The notes beneath the pieces are model-generated. The model was not told the origin of the DNA, ran no database searches, and saw nothing but the letters and a program-made list of their open reading frames with translations. 34,113 nucleotides of DNA, taken from positions 1 through 34,113 of the forward strand of contig JAPOXG010000018.1 in the NCBI GenBank assembly GCA_026707225.1. Direction: 5' to 3'. Made by a program: the position numbers and the translations under genes. Within the stretch, counting starts at the first letter, position 1. Each line of letters opens with the position of its first letter. Positions 16,691-24,752 of the stretch are shown here, piece after piece. Origin of the DNA: Chloroflexota bacterium (GTDB taxonomy: Bacteria; Chloroflexota; Anaerolineae; Aggregatilineales; Phototrophicaceae).

Positions 16691-18898
16691 ATGCTTAAGC
16701 GTTGCTTCAGCGCGGTTCTCTTGCTGTTTCTGCTTTCGGTCAAAGCTTGGACGCAAAGCGCTATTTCACTTGACATTGACCGTATCAAGCGAGCGACCGT
16801 ATTCATTTACCAGGCGGAGAGCGTTAACAATGACCTGGTTATCAAATGCGTGAGCAGCGGCACCTTGGTAAGCGCCGACGGATTGATTATCTCCAATGCC
16901 CATAGCGTTCTGCCGAGCCGACTTTGCGCTGGCGATCAGCTTATCGTAGCCCTCAATGTGGACTTGTCTGAACCGCCCATTCCCAAATATCGAGCGGAAG
17001 TATTCAGCGCCGATGAAGGCTTGGACATCGCCATCCTTCGCATAACACGAGAATTGGACGGCAGGCTCATCGCCAGGAGTGAATTGCCGATCTTGCCCTT
17101 CGCCGAAATCAGCAGCTCAGATGATGTGTCCCTCGACGACACGCTGATCGTAGCTGGATTCCCCGACTTCGGAAATGAAGCGGTGGCGACGACGCGCGGC
17201 ACGGTTACGGCAGTCATCAGTGAGCCAGTCGGCCCGCGCCCGTCGTGGTTCAAGACCCGCGCCGAAATTCCCGGCGCCATGTCCGGCGGTGGCGCCTACA
17301 GTAGCGAGGGCCTGCTCATTGGCATCCCAACCAGCGCCCCTTTGGTCGGTTTGGCGGCCGCCGCAAGCTGCCGCTATTTCGCCGACACGAATCGCGATGG
17401 CTTGGTGAACGCCAGCGACAGTTGCGTTCCTATCGGAGACTTTGTTAGCACCGTGCGACCGATAAGCCACGCGCGCAGTTTAATTCGCGGCGTCCGCAAT
17501 GGCTTAACCGTAAATTTGGTTAGCGGGCCTGCGGAGCCGCCGCTGCCCTTGAACCCGCCACGTGTCTCTCGTCTGTTCTTCGCGCCGTCCGTCTCCGATG
17601 GGGCGCCATCGACCGTCGTTGGATCAATGCCGAACAATACCAACAGTTTGTTTTTCTTTTTTGATTACCGCAATATGACGCCTGAAACCGTCTATGAGTT
17701 GCGCGTTTCGCGTGACGGTATCCCTGACGCGACGTTCAGCTTGCCTCCGGTGCGCTGGAGCGGCCGCGAAAACGGGCTTTGGTATATCGGCAGCCGTGAG
17801 CAAGCCTGGGCCAATGGCGCCTACGAATTCACTCTGCTAATCAACGGCACGTCGGTGGGAAGCCAGCGCATCATCGTCGGCGGCAGCGCTGTGAACAGGT
17901 CGCAATTCAGCGACATTGTCTTCGGGACGCTTGACCAAAGCGGGGCGCTGGTCGGCAACGGCTCCATCTTGCCCTTGGGTGAAATCGCCTCCGCGCGCTT
18001 TCTTTATGCGAATATGACGCTAGACAGTCCCTGGTCGGCTATCTGGTATTTCGGCGGCGTCGAAGTCGCGCGCAGCGCCGACCGCTGGTCTGACGAAAGT
18101 CACGGCGCCAAAGTGATCCGCGTCGCGCCAACTGGCGGCCTGCTGCCCGGGCGGTACCGGCTGGAGCTGTACATTGACGGCGCGCTCTCGGCGACATCAG
18201 ACTTCATCGTTTCCGGGCGGGCCGCGGGACCCTTGCCCGAGATTTTTAGCCGCCTCCGATATGTGACCGCGGAGTCGCCGTCCGCGGCGCGCCGGGCGAC
18301 CGCTCTCTCAAGCTTTCCCACGTCGATTCCCGCGCTATACGCCCTCTTCGATTGGCATCTGATCGCGGCCGGCACACCCTGGACCTTGCGCTGGCTTGTG
18401 GATGACCAGGTATTCTTCGAAACCACCAATCCCTGGCAAACCGTCGAATCGGGCTCTGATTACACCGTTTCGCTGGCGAACCCGGCCGACGGCAGCTACA
18501 AATTGCAACTCTTGGTGAACAACTTGAAACTGATTGAACAAGAAGTCATAGTCGGCATCGGCCAGCTGCCTATTGACCGCTTGGCCAGGTTTGAAGGCGC
18601 CATCCTTTCCGGCAAGGTGATTGACGCCGCGACCGGACGGGGAATACCCAGCATCACCATCGTGCTCATTGGCGCTGATTATACGGCGAGCGAGTTCGAT
18701 TGGAGAGAAGATCAGGTCTACGACCTCGCCACGTCAGACCGCAATGGCGACTTTCAATTCCCGCGTCCTTTGGCATTCGACACTTTCTACAGCGTGGTCA
18801 TTGAGGCTGACGGTTTCATCCCGCACGCGGCCGACGAATTCTATTTCTCTGCCGACCAACCTTATGCAAATATTGAAATCGCCATGGTGCACGGGTGA
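16691..18898 (+). CDS. Exported trypsin-like serine protease with C-terminal beta domains
   Basis: 735 residues; GGAG lies 5 bases before the ATG. A signal peptide (VLLLFLLSVKAWTQS) is followed by a chymotrypsin-fold domain (about 28-265). Candidate triad: H71 in SNAHSV, D112 in LDIAILRI, S198 in PGAMSGGGAYS. The serine loop reads AMSGGG rather than GNSGGP, yet Ser and the oxyanion Gly are kept. A DTNRDGLVNASD loop (about 230-242) looks calcium-binding. The middle ~350 residues repeat three Ig-like or beta-sandwich units, each with a W-x-WRWxxxG-like core and a closing IVxG. The last ~95 residues form a carboxypeptidase-regulatory-like domain (SGKVIDAATGRGIPSITIVL). It probably cleaves an envelope or extracellular substrate. 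The stop overlaps the tlyA start (GTGA). Confidence 0.85.
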   Translation: MLKRCFSAVLLLFLLSVKAWTQSAISLDIDRIKRATVFIYQAESVNNDLVIKCVSSGTLVSADGLIISNAHSVLPSRLCAGDQLIVALNVDLSEPPIPKYRAEVFSADEGLDIAILRITRELDGRLIARSELPILPFAEISSSDDVSLDDTLIVAGFPDFGNEAVATTRGTVTAVISEPVGPRPSWFKTRAEIPGAMSGGGAYSSEGLLIGIPTSAPLVGLAAAASCRYFADTNRDGLVNASDSCVPIGDFVSTVRPISHARSLIRGVRNGLTVNLVSGPAEPPLPLNPPRVSRLFFAPSVSDGAPSTVVGSMPNNTNSLFFFFDYRNMTPETVYELRVSRDGIPDATFSLPPVRWSGRENGLWYIGSREQAWANGAYEFTLLINGTSVGSQRIIVGGSAVNRSQFSDIVFGTLDQSGALVGNGSILPLGEIASARFLYANMTLDSPWSAIWYFGGVEVARSADRWSDESHGAKVIRVAPTGGLLPGRYRLELYIDGALSATSDFIVSGRAAGPLPEIFSRLRYVTAESPSAARRATALSSFPTSIPALYALFDWHLIAAGTPWTLRWLVDDQVFFETTNPWQTVESGSDYTVSLANPADGSYKLQLLVNNLKLIEQEVIVGIGQLPIDRLARFEGAILSGKVIDAATGRGIPSITIVLIGADYTASEFDWREDQVYDLATSDRNGDFQFPRPLAFDTFYSVVIEADGFIPHAADEFYFSADQPYANIEIAMVHG

Positions 18899-19692
18899 AG
18901 CCAGCGACGAAAACCCGGCTTGATGCCCTGCTTGTGAATCGCCGGCTCGCCATCAGTTGTAGCAAAGCCGCTGCCATGATCATGGCGCGCGAAGTGAGCG
19001 TAGAAGCCAATATCGTGGACAAGCCGGGTGCCCTGGTCCACCCCGACGTCGACATTTCTTTGAAACAGAAGCCGCGATACGTCAGCCGCGGCGGGCTCAA
19101 GCTGGAAGCCGCTCTTGCGACTTTCCCCGTCGATCCAGCTGGCCGGGTTTGCGCCGATATCGGGTCAAGCACAGGCGGCTTTACCGACTGTCTCCTTCAG
19201 CATGGCGCGGCGAAAGTTTACGCGATTGATGTCGGCAGAGGCGTTCTCGATTATCGTTTGCGCATTGACAGCCGCGTCGAATCAATGGAAAACGCCAATG
19301 CCCGCTATCTGGAATCGCTTGGCGAACCCGTCGATCTCGTCGTCATTGATGTCTCCTTCATCTCGCTGCGCCTGATTCTGCCCGCCGTATCGCGCCTGAT
19401 TGATTGTCAAGCCGATGTCATCGCCTTGGTTAAGCCGCAATTCGAAGCCGCCAAATCAGAAGTTGGCAAGGGCGGCATTGTCCGCGATGTGACTGTGCAT
19501 CGGCGCGTGCTGCACAAGACGGCTGCGGCCGCGGAGTCGCTTCGTTTTGCCGTCCTGGATTTGATGCGCTCGCCCATCACCGGCCTCAAGGGCAACGTGG
19601 AATACTTCATGTGGCTGAGATTCTCGCCAGCGGCGGGAGCTCGGCTGCCTCTCCATGACAAGATTCGCGCGCTTACGGCATTTAATCGGTAG
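18895..19692 (+). CDS. tlyA: TlyA family 2'-O-ribose rRNA methyltransferase
   Basis: 265 residues from a GTG whose last two bases begin the previous gene's TGA stop. The N-terminal S4 RNA-binding domain (about 8-65: TRLDALLVNRRLAISCSKAAAMIMAREV) is followed by YVSRGGLKLEAAL with Lys69. The FtsJ-like Rossmann domain has ADIGSSTGGFTDCLLQHGA for SAM binding, then VIDVSFISLR, LVKPQFEA and GNVEYFMWL, which supply the Asp, Lys and Glu of the K-D-K-E tetrad. In mycobacteria TlyA methylates C1409 of 16S and C1920 of 23S rRNA and affects capreomycin response. Both S4 and catalytic parts are full length. Confidence 0.93.
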   Translation: MKPATKTRLDALLVNRRLAISCSKAAAMIMAREVSVEANIVDKPGALVHPDVDISLKQKPRYVSRGGLKLEAALATFPVDPAGRVCADIGSSTGGFTDCLLQHGAAKVYAIDVGRGVLDYRLRIDSRVESMENANARYLESLGEPVDLVVIDVSFISLRLILPAVSRLIDCQADVIALVKPQFEAAKSEVGKGGIVRDVTVHRRVLHKTAAAAESLRFAVLDLMRSPITGLKGNVEYFMWLRFSPAAGARLPLHDKIRALTAFNR

Positions 19693-19759
19693 CCTGCCCT
19701 ACTCCATTTTCCTATCATGCTTCATAATTGCATGATTGCTGAATGTCCACGGACAACCG

Positions 19760-21559
19760 ATGAAGATCGAGCATATCCGCAATTTCTGCATTATTGCCCA
19801 TGTTGATCACGGCAAGAGCACCCTGGCCGATCGTCTGCTCGAACTCACCAACACGGTCAGCGAACGCGATATGCAGGAGCAACTGCTTGACAGCATGGCA
19901 TTGGAGCGCGAGCGCGGCGTCACCATCAAGGCATCCGCGGTGCGCATGAAGTATGACGCGCGCGATGGGCAGACCTACATCATCAATCTCATTGACACGC
20001 CGGGCCACGTTGATTTCACCTACGAGGTCAGCCGCGCCCTGCAAGCCTGCGAAGGCGCCATACTGGTCGTTGACGCCAGCCAAGGCATCGAGGCGCAAAC
20101 ATTGTCCAACGTTTATCTCGCGCTGGAGCAGGACCTTGAGCTCCTGCCGGTCATCAACAAAATTGACCTGGCGGCCGCGCAGCCGGAAGAGGTCGCCAAC
20201 GATGTCAAAGAGCTGCTTGGAACGCCAGTCGAGGAAATGCCGCGGATATCAGCCAAGAATGGCTTGGGCATATCTGACCTGCTTGACAAGGTGATTGCCG
20301 ATGTGCCGCCGCCGAGCACAGACCAGGCGGAAAAACTGCGCGCGCTGGTATTCGATTCCCATTATGACGCTTATAAGGGTGTCATCGCCTACGTTCGCGT
20401 GGTGGACGGGAACATCAATACGCGCGGCCTGCTCAAGCTCTTTGCCACCGGCGCCCGCTTCGAACCGGTCGAGATTGGCGTATTTGATCCGGTGATGCGC
20501 GCCACCGGCGAGCTTGGAGCCGGCGAAGTCGGCTATATCGCCACTGGTCTCAAGTCGGTACAGGAATGCCGCGTCGGCGATACGATCACACTGGCGAAGA
20601 ACGGCGCTGGTCAGGCGCTGCCGGGCTATGAGCAAGTCAAGCCTATGGTTTTCGCTGGCATCTACCCGACGAACAACGAAGACTATGCTGACCTGCGCGA
20701 CGCCCTGGAAAAACTTCAGCTCAACGACGCCTCGTTGGTCTATCAACCGGAGACCTCGCAAGCGTTGAATTTCGGCTTTCGTGTCGGTTTTCTCGGCCTC
20801 TTTCACATGGAAATCATTCAGGAGCGGCTAGAACGCGAGTACGATCTGGACATCCTCGCCACCGCCCCCAGCGTCGAATATCGTGTCTTGCAGCGCGACG
20901 GCAATACGCTTTCGATCGACAGCCCCGCATTGCTGCCTGACGAGGGCACAATCGATGAAATTCATGAACCCTGGATGAAGATCCAGATCTACGTTCCGCA
21001 GACTTATATCGGACCGGTCATGGACCTGACGCTCAACAAACGCGGCCTCTACGAAACCACCGAATACCTGGACGCCAGCCGCGTCATCCTGCACTTCGCG
21101 ATCCCGCTTTCTGAAATCATCATAGACTTCTACGACAAGCTCAAAAGCGTGACGCAGGGCTACGCCAGTCTCGATTATCAGTTCTACGAATACCGCGCCG
21201 GGGATCTGGTGAAGGTTGAAGTGCTCGTCAATGAGGATTCGGTGGATGCGCTGGCGATGATATGCCACCGGGAGGACGCCTATCACCGGGGCCAGCGGCT
21301 GGTGAGCCGTTTGAAGGCGTTAATCCCGCGGCAGATGTTCGCGGTGCCGGTGCAGGCAGCGATTGGAAAGCGCGTTATTTCCCGCGCCAATGTGAAAGCT
21401 CTGCGCAAAGACGTCCTGGCCAAGTGTTATGGCGGCGATGTCACGCGCAAGAAGAAGCTGCTGGAGCGGCAGAAAAAAGGTAAGAAACGCATGAAAATGA
21501 TAGGCTCAGTGGAGGTCCCGCAAGAAGCATTTATGGCGCTACTAAGCCTCGACGAATGA
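19760..21559 (+). CDS. lepA: Elongation factor 4 (LepA), ribosome back-translocase GTPase
   Basis: 599 residues from the ATG at 19760, the exact usual length. A TTG eight codons upstream has no ribosome site and would add residues not found in the family. G-domain motifs: AHVDHGKST (G1), RERGVTIK (G2 region), DTPGH (G3), NKID (G4) and SAKNG (G5). EF-G-like domains II, III and V follow. The LepA-specific C-terminal domain carries GGDVTRKKKLLERQKKGKKR and ends with EVPQEAF. It binds the ribosome and rescues or remodels stalled or mistranslocated complexes. A CATAAT hexamer at 19723-19728 may be the -10, but no -35 fits well. Confidence 0.97.
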   Translation: MKIEHIRNFCIIAHVDHGKSTLADRLLELTNTVSERDMQEQLLDSMALERERGVTIKASAVRMKYDARDGQTYIINLIDTPGHVDFTYEVSRALQACEGAILVVDASQGIEAQTLSNVYLALEQDLELLPVINKIDLAAAQPEEVANDVKELLGTPVEEMPRISAKNGLGISDLLDKVIADVPPPSTDQAEKLRALVFDSHYDAYKGVIAYVRVVDGNINTRGLLKLFATGARFEPVEIGVFDPVMRATGELGAGEVGYIATGLKSVQECRVGDTITLAKNGAGQALPGYEQVKPMVFAGIYPTNNEDYADLRDALEKLQLNDASLVYQPETSQALNFGFRVGFLGLFHMEIIQERLEREYDLDILATAPSVEYRVLQRDGNTLSIDSPALLPDEGTIDEIHEPWMKIQIYVPQTYIGPVMDLTLNKRGLYETTEYLDASRVILHFAIPLSEIIIDFYDKLKSVTQGYASLDYQFYEYRAGDLVKVEVLVNEDSVDALAMICHREDAYHRGQRLVSRLKALIPRQMFAVPVQAAIGKRVISRANVKALRKDVLAKCYGGDVTRKKKLLERQKKGKKRMKMIGSVEVPQEAFMALLSLDE

Positions 21560-21574
21560 GCGTCAACAGTAGCC

Positions 21575-22798
21575 TCAGCCATGCTCGCTTTGCAGCATCC
21601 GCCACAAACTGGCGAGCCCCCAGCGCGATATCCACTCCCGCGCCAAGCTGGAACGCGTGCCAAAGCCATAGCCGCGGAAGCGAGTTTCCGCCGCAGTTGC
21701 AATCGCGACCGCGCTGCCCTGCCGCGCATCAGCGTTTTCGTCCAGGTCTGGATAGCTGAGCACGACGATGCAAGCGTCGACGCCCTCCTGTATACGAATG
21801 CGCTGCGCGACATCGCTGGCAAATTCGGTCAATGAAAGATCCGCCGGACTGATGGCAAATCGCGCGAAAACCTGGCCCGGGTCGTCGTAGAATTGCGCGC
21901 GCAGCGCATCGGATTCTTCGTTCCAGGCATTGCTAATCACGCCGGGCAATCCCGCTTCGACCACCTGCACTTTCAAATTGCGCTGCTTCAAATGCTGCCA
22001 TACCACGTCTTCCAGGGTGGCGTCGTCCACGCCGAATACATCTTCACCGATGCGCGCTTCCAGCCGCGCCTGCATTTCGTCTAGCAGCGCGACTGCGTTC
22101 GAGCGGCTGTCTGCTTTGGCGGTAATCCGCACATCGACGGCGCCATGGTGCGCAGCCAATCCCACACTTGGATTTCGCTCATTCAAGATATCTCTGCCGA
22201 TTTTATCGTCTAGCGAGCTTTCGCCAATGCCCGCTGTCCGCAGCGTGCGAGCCACAATGATTCCCAACTCGTAGGCGCGCAGCAGATGCGGTATCACGGA
22301 CTCGGTCACCAAGTATTTCATCTCGCGCGGCACGCCAGGAAGGCTGATCACCACGCCTCGCTCGGATTCCACCAGAAAGGCCGGCGCGGTGCCAACCGGA
22401 TTCTCGATCAGCGTGGCGCCCTGCGGAAGATAAGCTTGCTGCCTGTTGTTCGCTGTCATCGCGACGCCAAATCCGCGAAAACGCTCTTCAATTGCCTGGT
22501 ACAAAGATTCGTGGAATACCAACGGCCGACCCGCGACATCCGCAACAGCCTGCCTCGTCATGTCGTCAACTGTGGGACCCAATCCACCAGTCGTAATGAC
22601 GATCTCCGCGCGCTCCAAAGCAGCCGCAATCGCGTCGGCAATGCGAGCCAGATTGTCGCCAACTGTCGTCATAAAGAAGACGTTGACGCCAATATTGCGC
22701 AGTTGCCGCGCCAGATAAACAGAATTGGTATCGGTGATTTCTCCAAGTAGGATTTCTGTACCGATGGCGACGATTTCCGCATTTGGATTATCGGGCAT
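21575..22798 (-). CDS. CinA family protein with intact N-terminal and degenerate C-terminal domain
   Basis: 407 residues from the ATG at 22798, set by GGAG 5 bases upstream. The N-terminal MoCF-like (COG1058) domain is well kept: AEIVAIGTEILLGEITDTN (8-26), TTGGLGPTVDDMT, and SLPGVPREM. In CinA this domain acts as an ADP-ribose/NAD-type pyrophosphatase. The C-terminal ~150 residues sit where the PncC nicotinamide-nucleotide amidase domain should be, but the AESCTGG motif is replaced by VEAGLPGV, and no GAVS or TGIAGP motif appears. Amidase activity is therefore unlikely. It converges on lepA with a 15-base gap. Confidence 0.85.
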   Translation of the reverse strand: MPDNPNAEIVAIGTEILLGEITDTNSVYLARQLRNIGVNVFFMTTVGDNLARIADAIAAALERAEIVITTGGLGPTVDDMTRQAVADVAGRPLVFHESLYQAIEERFRGFGVAMTANNRQQAYLPQGATLIENPVGTAPAFLVESERGVVISLPGVPREMKYLVTESVIPHLLRAYELGIIVARTLRTAGIGESSLDDKIGRDILNERNPSVGLAAHHGAVDVRITAKADSRSNAVALLDEMQARLEARIGEDVFGVDDATLEDVVWQHLKQRNLKVQVVEAGLPGVISNAWNEESDALRAQFYDDPGQVFARFAISPADLSLTEFASDVAQRIRIQEGVDACIVVLSYPDLDENADARQGSAVAIATAAETRFRGYGFGTRSSLAREWISRWGLASLWRMLQSEHG

Positions 22799-22830
22799 GT
22801 TCACTCCAGTCGAAGAATCGCGATTGACTG

Positions 22831-22836
22831 ATTCTA
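22831..22836 (-). promoter_or_regulatory. Possible -10 box for the cinA-family gene
   Basis: TAGAAT on the minus strand 33 bases upstream of the ATG at 22798. No -35 at standard distance; TTGCAA (22856-22861) is 19 bases away and is also used in the opposite direction. Weak evidence. Confidence 0.25.
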
Positions 22837-22855
22837 CATCAATTGAAGGAATATT

Positions 22856-22883
22856 TTGCAAATTCAGAAAAGCGCGATATAAT
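22856..22883 (+). promoter_or_regulatory. Promoter of the MalK-type ATPase gene
   Basis: TTGCAA (22856-22861), a 16-base spacer and a perfect TATAAT (22878-22883). The leader to the GTG at 22975 would be about 85 bases and AT-rich. TTGCAA is self-complementary and may serve both divergent genes. Confidence 0.55.
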
Positions 22884-22974
22884 TGCCACTATAAATCTAT
22901 CTTGCTGTCAAGTAAGATATTTGTGCAGTTTTACCAGTATTGTCGTCCAACTGCTTATTTGAATGGAGGTTCCT

Positions 22975-24111
22975 GTGGCTGGTGTCACTTTCAATCATGT
23001 TTCAAAGGATTTCGGTGATCAGCGCGTCGTAACCGACCTGACTATCGAAGTTCAAGACAAAGAGTTCCTGGTATTCGTTGGTCCTTCCGGCTGTGGCAAG
23101 TCGACCAGCCTGCGGATGCTCGCTGGCTTGGAAGAGATTACCGAGGGCGAGATCCTCATTGGAGATCGCGTTGTCAACAATGTCGCGCCGAAAGACCGCG
23201 ATGTCGCCATGGTGTTCCAAAGTTACGCTTTGTATCCACACATGACCGTCTATGACAACATGGCCTTCGGCCTCAAGCTGCGCAAGACGCCGAAGAAGAT
23301 CATTGACGAACGCGTGAATGAGGCGGCGAATGAATTGGGAATCGGTCATTTGCTCGATCGCCGTCCGCGTCAGCTTTCCGGTGGTCAGCGTCAACGCGTC
23401 GCTGTCGGGCGCGCTATCGTGCGTGAGCCGGCCGTCTTCTTGATGGACGAGCCGCTCTCCAACCTGGACGCGAAACTCCGCGTGGAAGCTCGCTCCTTCA
23501 TCAGCCGCCTGCATCAGCGCTTGGAGACGACCTTCATCTACGTAACGCATGACCAGGTCGAGGCGATGACGATGGGGACACGCATTTGCGTGCTGAACGA
23601 AGGCAAATTGCAGCAGATCGACTCGCCCTTTAATCTATATCACAACCCGCACAACATTTTTGTCGCCGGCTTCATTGGCAGCCCGTCGATGAATTTCTTT
23701 GACGCGACGCTCAAGGAAGACGGCGATGGCATGGTAGTCGATGTTGGCGCGTTTACCTTGCCTGTGCCGGCCAGTAAGGCGGACAATTTCCGCAGTCATG
23801 TGGGGATGGAAGTGGTTTGCGGCATTCGGCCGGAAGACATCGACGACACCAACTATCTGCCGCAGGGCATCGTCCCGGCAAATATGGTCTGCAACGTCGA
23901 GGTTGTCGAGCAGATGGGTAATGAGGTGATCATCTATCTGGAAAATCAAGGCAAGAATTTCATCGCCCGCACCGATCCGCGGACCGATGCCACCGTCGGC
24001 GAGCCGATGGATATTACCTTCAACCTGGATAATATGCATCTCTTCGATACCAATACCGAGATGTCGCTCAGCTACGAGAGCAAGACCAAAGGCGCAAATA
24101 TAATCGCCTAA
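22975..24111 (+). CDS. ABC transporter ATPase, MalK/UgpC/MsmX type (sugar importers)
   Basis: 378 residues from GTG 22975. The in-frame ATG at 22963 overlaps the GGAGG that is the evident ribosome site, and MAGVTF is the usual family start. Motifs: Walker [11 protein letters not shown]-loop [10 protein letters not shown], signature LSGGQRQR, Walker [13 protein letters not shown] and the switch His in THD. The C-terminal ~140 residues form the MalK-type OB regulatory domain ([22 protein letters not shown]). It energises a carbohydrate importer on the inner face of the membrane. No permease or binding protein is adjacent, so it may be a shared ATPase for several sugar transporters. Own promoter and terminator show it is monocistronic. 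Confidence 0.95.
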   Translation: MAGVTFNHVSKDFGDQRVVTDLTIEVQDKEFLVFVGPSGCGKSTSLRMLAGLEEITEGEILIGDRVVNNVAPKDRDVAMVFQSYALYPHMTVYDNMAFGLKLRKTPKKIIDERVNEAANELGIGHLLDRRPRQLSGGQRQRVAVGRAIVREPAVFLMDEPLSNLDAKLRVEARSFISRLHQRLETTFIYVTHDQVEAMTMGTRICVLNEGKLQQIDSPFNLYHNPHNIFVAGFIGSPSMNFFDATLKEDGDGMVVDVGAFTLPVPASKADNFRSHVGMEVVCGIRPEDIDDTNYLPQGIVPANMVCNVEVVEQMGNEVIIYLENQGKNFIARTDPRTDATVGEPMDITFNLDNMHLFDTNTEMSLSYESKTKGANIIA

Positions 24112-24132
24112 GCACGATTGAATTCCCAAAAG

Positions 24133-24161
24133 AAAGAGCCACGCTTAAGTGGCTCTTTTTT
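24133..24161 (+). terminator. Bidirectional Rho-independent terminator
   Basis: A perfect 10-bp stem (AAAGAGCCAC 24133-24142 with GTGGCTCTTT 24149-24158) with a 6-base loop and a run of T on the plus strand. On the minus strand the same stem is followed by TTTCTTTT. It ends both the MalK-type gene and the convergent mevalonate cluster. Confidence 0.9.
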
Positions 24162-24178
24162 GTGATCCACTGATATCG

Positions 24179-24487
24179 TCAATTGATAACGGGGCGGAAC
24201 TTGTATCCATATACGATCATGCCGCGTTGACCATCCGTGGTTAGTTTTCGCGTAACCATTTCCACGGCATCGCCAATCGCCACTCCGCCGTCGACATCGG
24301 TTAGCTGGGCTGTAATCAATTCTCCACCTACTAGCTCCACCAATGCCAAGTAAAAGGGCGCCTGCGACACGAATTCAGCGGCCGCTTCCTGGACCAGCGT
24401 GTAGCTGAATATGGTTCCGCGCGCGCCGCCGCCGCAGTCATACGCGCGATTGACACACGCCGGCAGTTCTGCTCCGCCCCTGTTCAT
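24179..24487 (-). CDS. DUF35 OB-fold domain (C-terminal part of a split DUF35 protein)
   Basis: 102 residues. From residue ~24 it matches the OB-fold half of DUF35 acyl-CoA-associated proteins: GTIFSYTLVQEAAAEFVSQAPFYLALVEL, then ITAQLTDV, IGDAVEMV and the hallmark ending YGYKFRP. In archaea DUF35 bridges acetoacetyl-CoA thiolase and HMG-CoA synthase and helps pass acetoacetyl-CoA between them, and both enzymes are encoded directly upstream here. The ATG overlaps the stop of the preceding small ORF as ATGA, with AAGG 7 bases before it. The zinc-ribbon half that normally precedes the OB fold is missing from this frame. It may work as a separate chain, or be the remnant of a broken gene. Confidence 0.75.
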   Translation of the reverse strand: MNRGGAELPACVNRAYDCGGGARGTIFSYTLVQEAAAEFVSQAPFYLALVELVGGELITAQLTDVDGGVAIGDAVEMVTRKLTTDGQRGMIVYGYKFRPVIN

Positions 24488-24645
24488 GAGAAGACCTTGA
24501 CCTGCATGGCAACAGGCTGATGATCGCGTGACCTGCTGACCAAACGCGTAGGTTCGGCCTGACTACCGTCGTTTCTGATTCGATCCATCTTCCTGATGAG
24601 CCGATATCGCAGCTTCTGGTTGCGCCAGTGTTTCGCTACGCGCAT
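24484..24645 (-). CDS. N-terminal fragment of DUF35 protein (split or frameshifted)
   Basis: A 53-residue frame from the ATG at 24645, with GGAG about 8 bases upstream. Its first residues, AKHWRNQKLRYRLI, closely follow the N-terminal helix of archaeal DUF35 proteins (R-x-W-R-x4-RYxLIG), but the expected CxxCG...CPxC zinc ribbon never appears. The frame ends in TGA overlapping the ATG of the OB-fold ORF. About 176 bases lie between the RYRLI codons and the OB fold where ~120 would be normal. In the OB-fold frame this stretch contains four Cys (CC, then C-x7-C), so one frameshift could join both parts. It could be a real split gene, decay, or a sequencing error. Confidence 0.5.
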   Translation of the reverse strand: MRVAKHWRNQKLRYRLIRKMDRIRNDGSQAEPTRLVSRSRDHQPVAMQVKVFS

Positions 24646-24717
24646 TGATCCGCTCCTCACCCCGTTTCGCGCTCCTTGCCATTCTGAGTCTAGGTTCCGC
24701 CGGCTATCAGAAGCTAT

Positions 24718-24752
24718 CTTGATAGGATTTGGCACTTTCAGAGCCTATCAAG
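24718..24752 (-). repeat. Inverted repeat between thiolase and DUF35 genes
   Basis: CTTGATAGG (24718-24726) and CCTATCAAG (24744-24752) are perfect 9-base inverted repeats, 17 bases apart, starting right at the thiolase stop codon. No U-run follows. It could slow or trim the transcript before the DUF35 ORFs, or protect the 3' end of the thiolase message. Confidence 0.5.

Noticed and set aside
23002..23550. 182-residue antisense frame in the MalK-type gene
   Set aside because: Opposite to a fully conserved ABC ATPase, no ribosome site and no family motif. Similar antisense frames over the mvk (12048-12545), lepA (20249-20806) and LCP (31425-31988) genes were rejected for the same reason.
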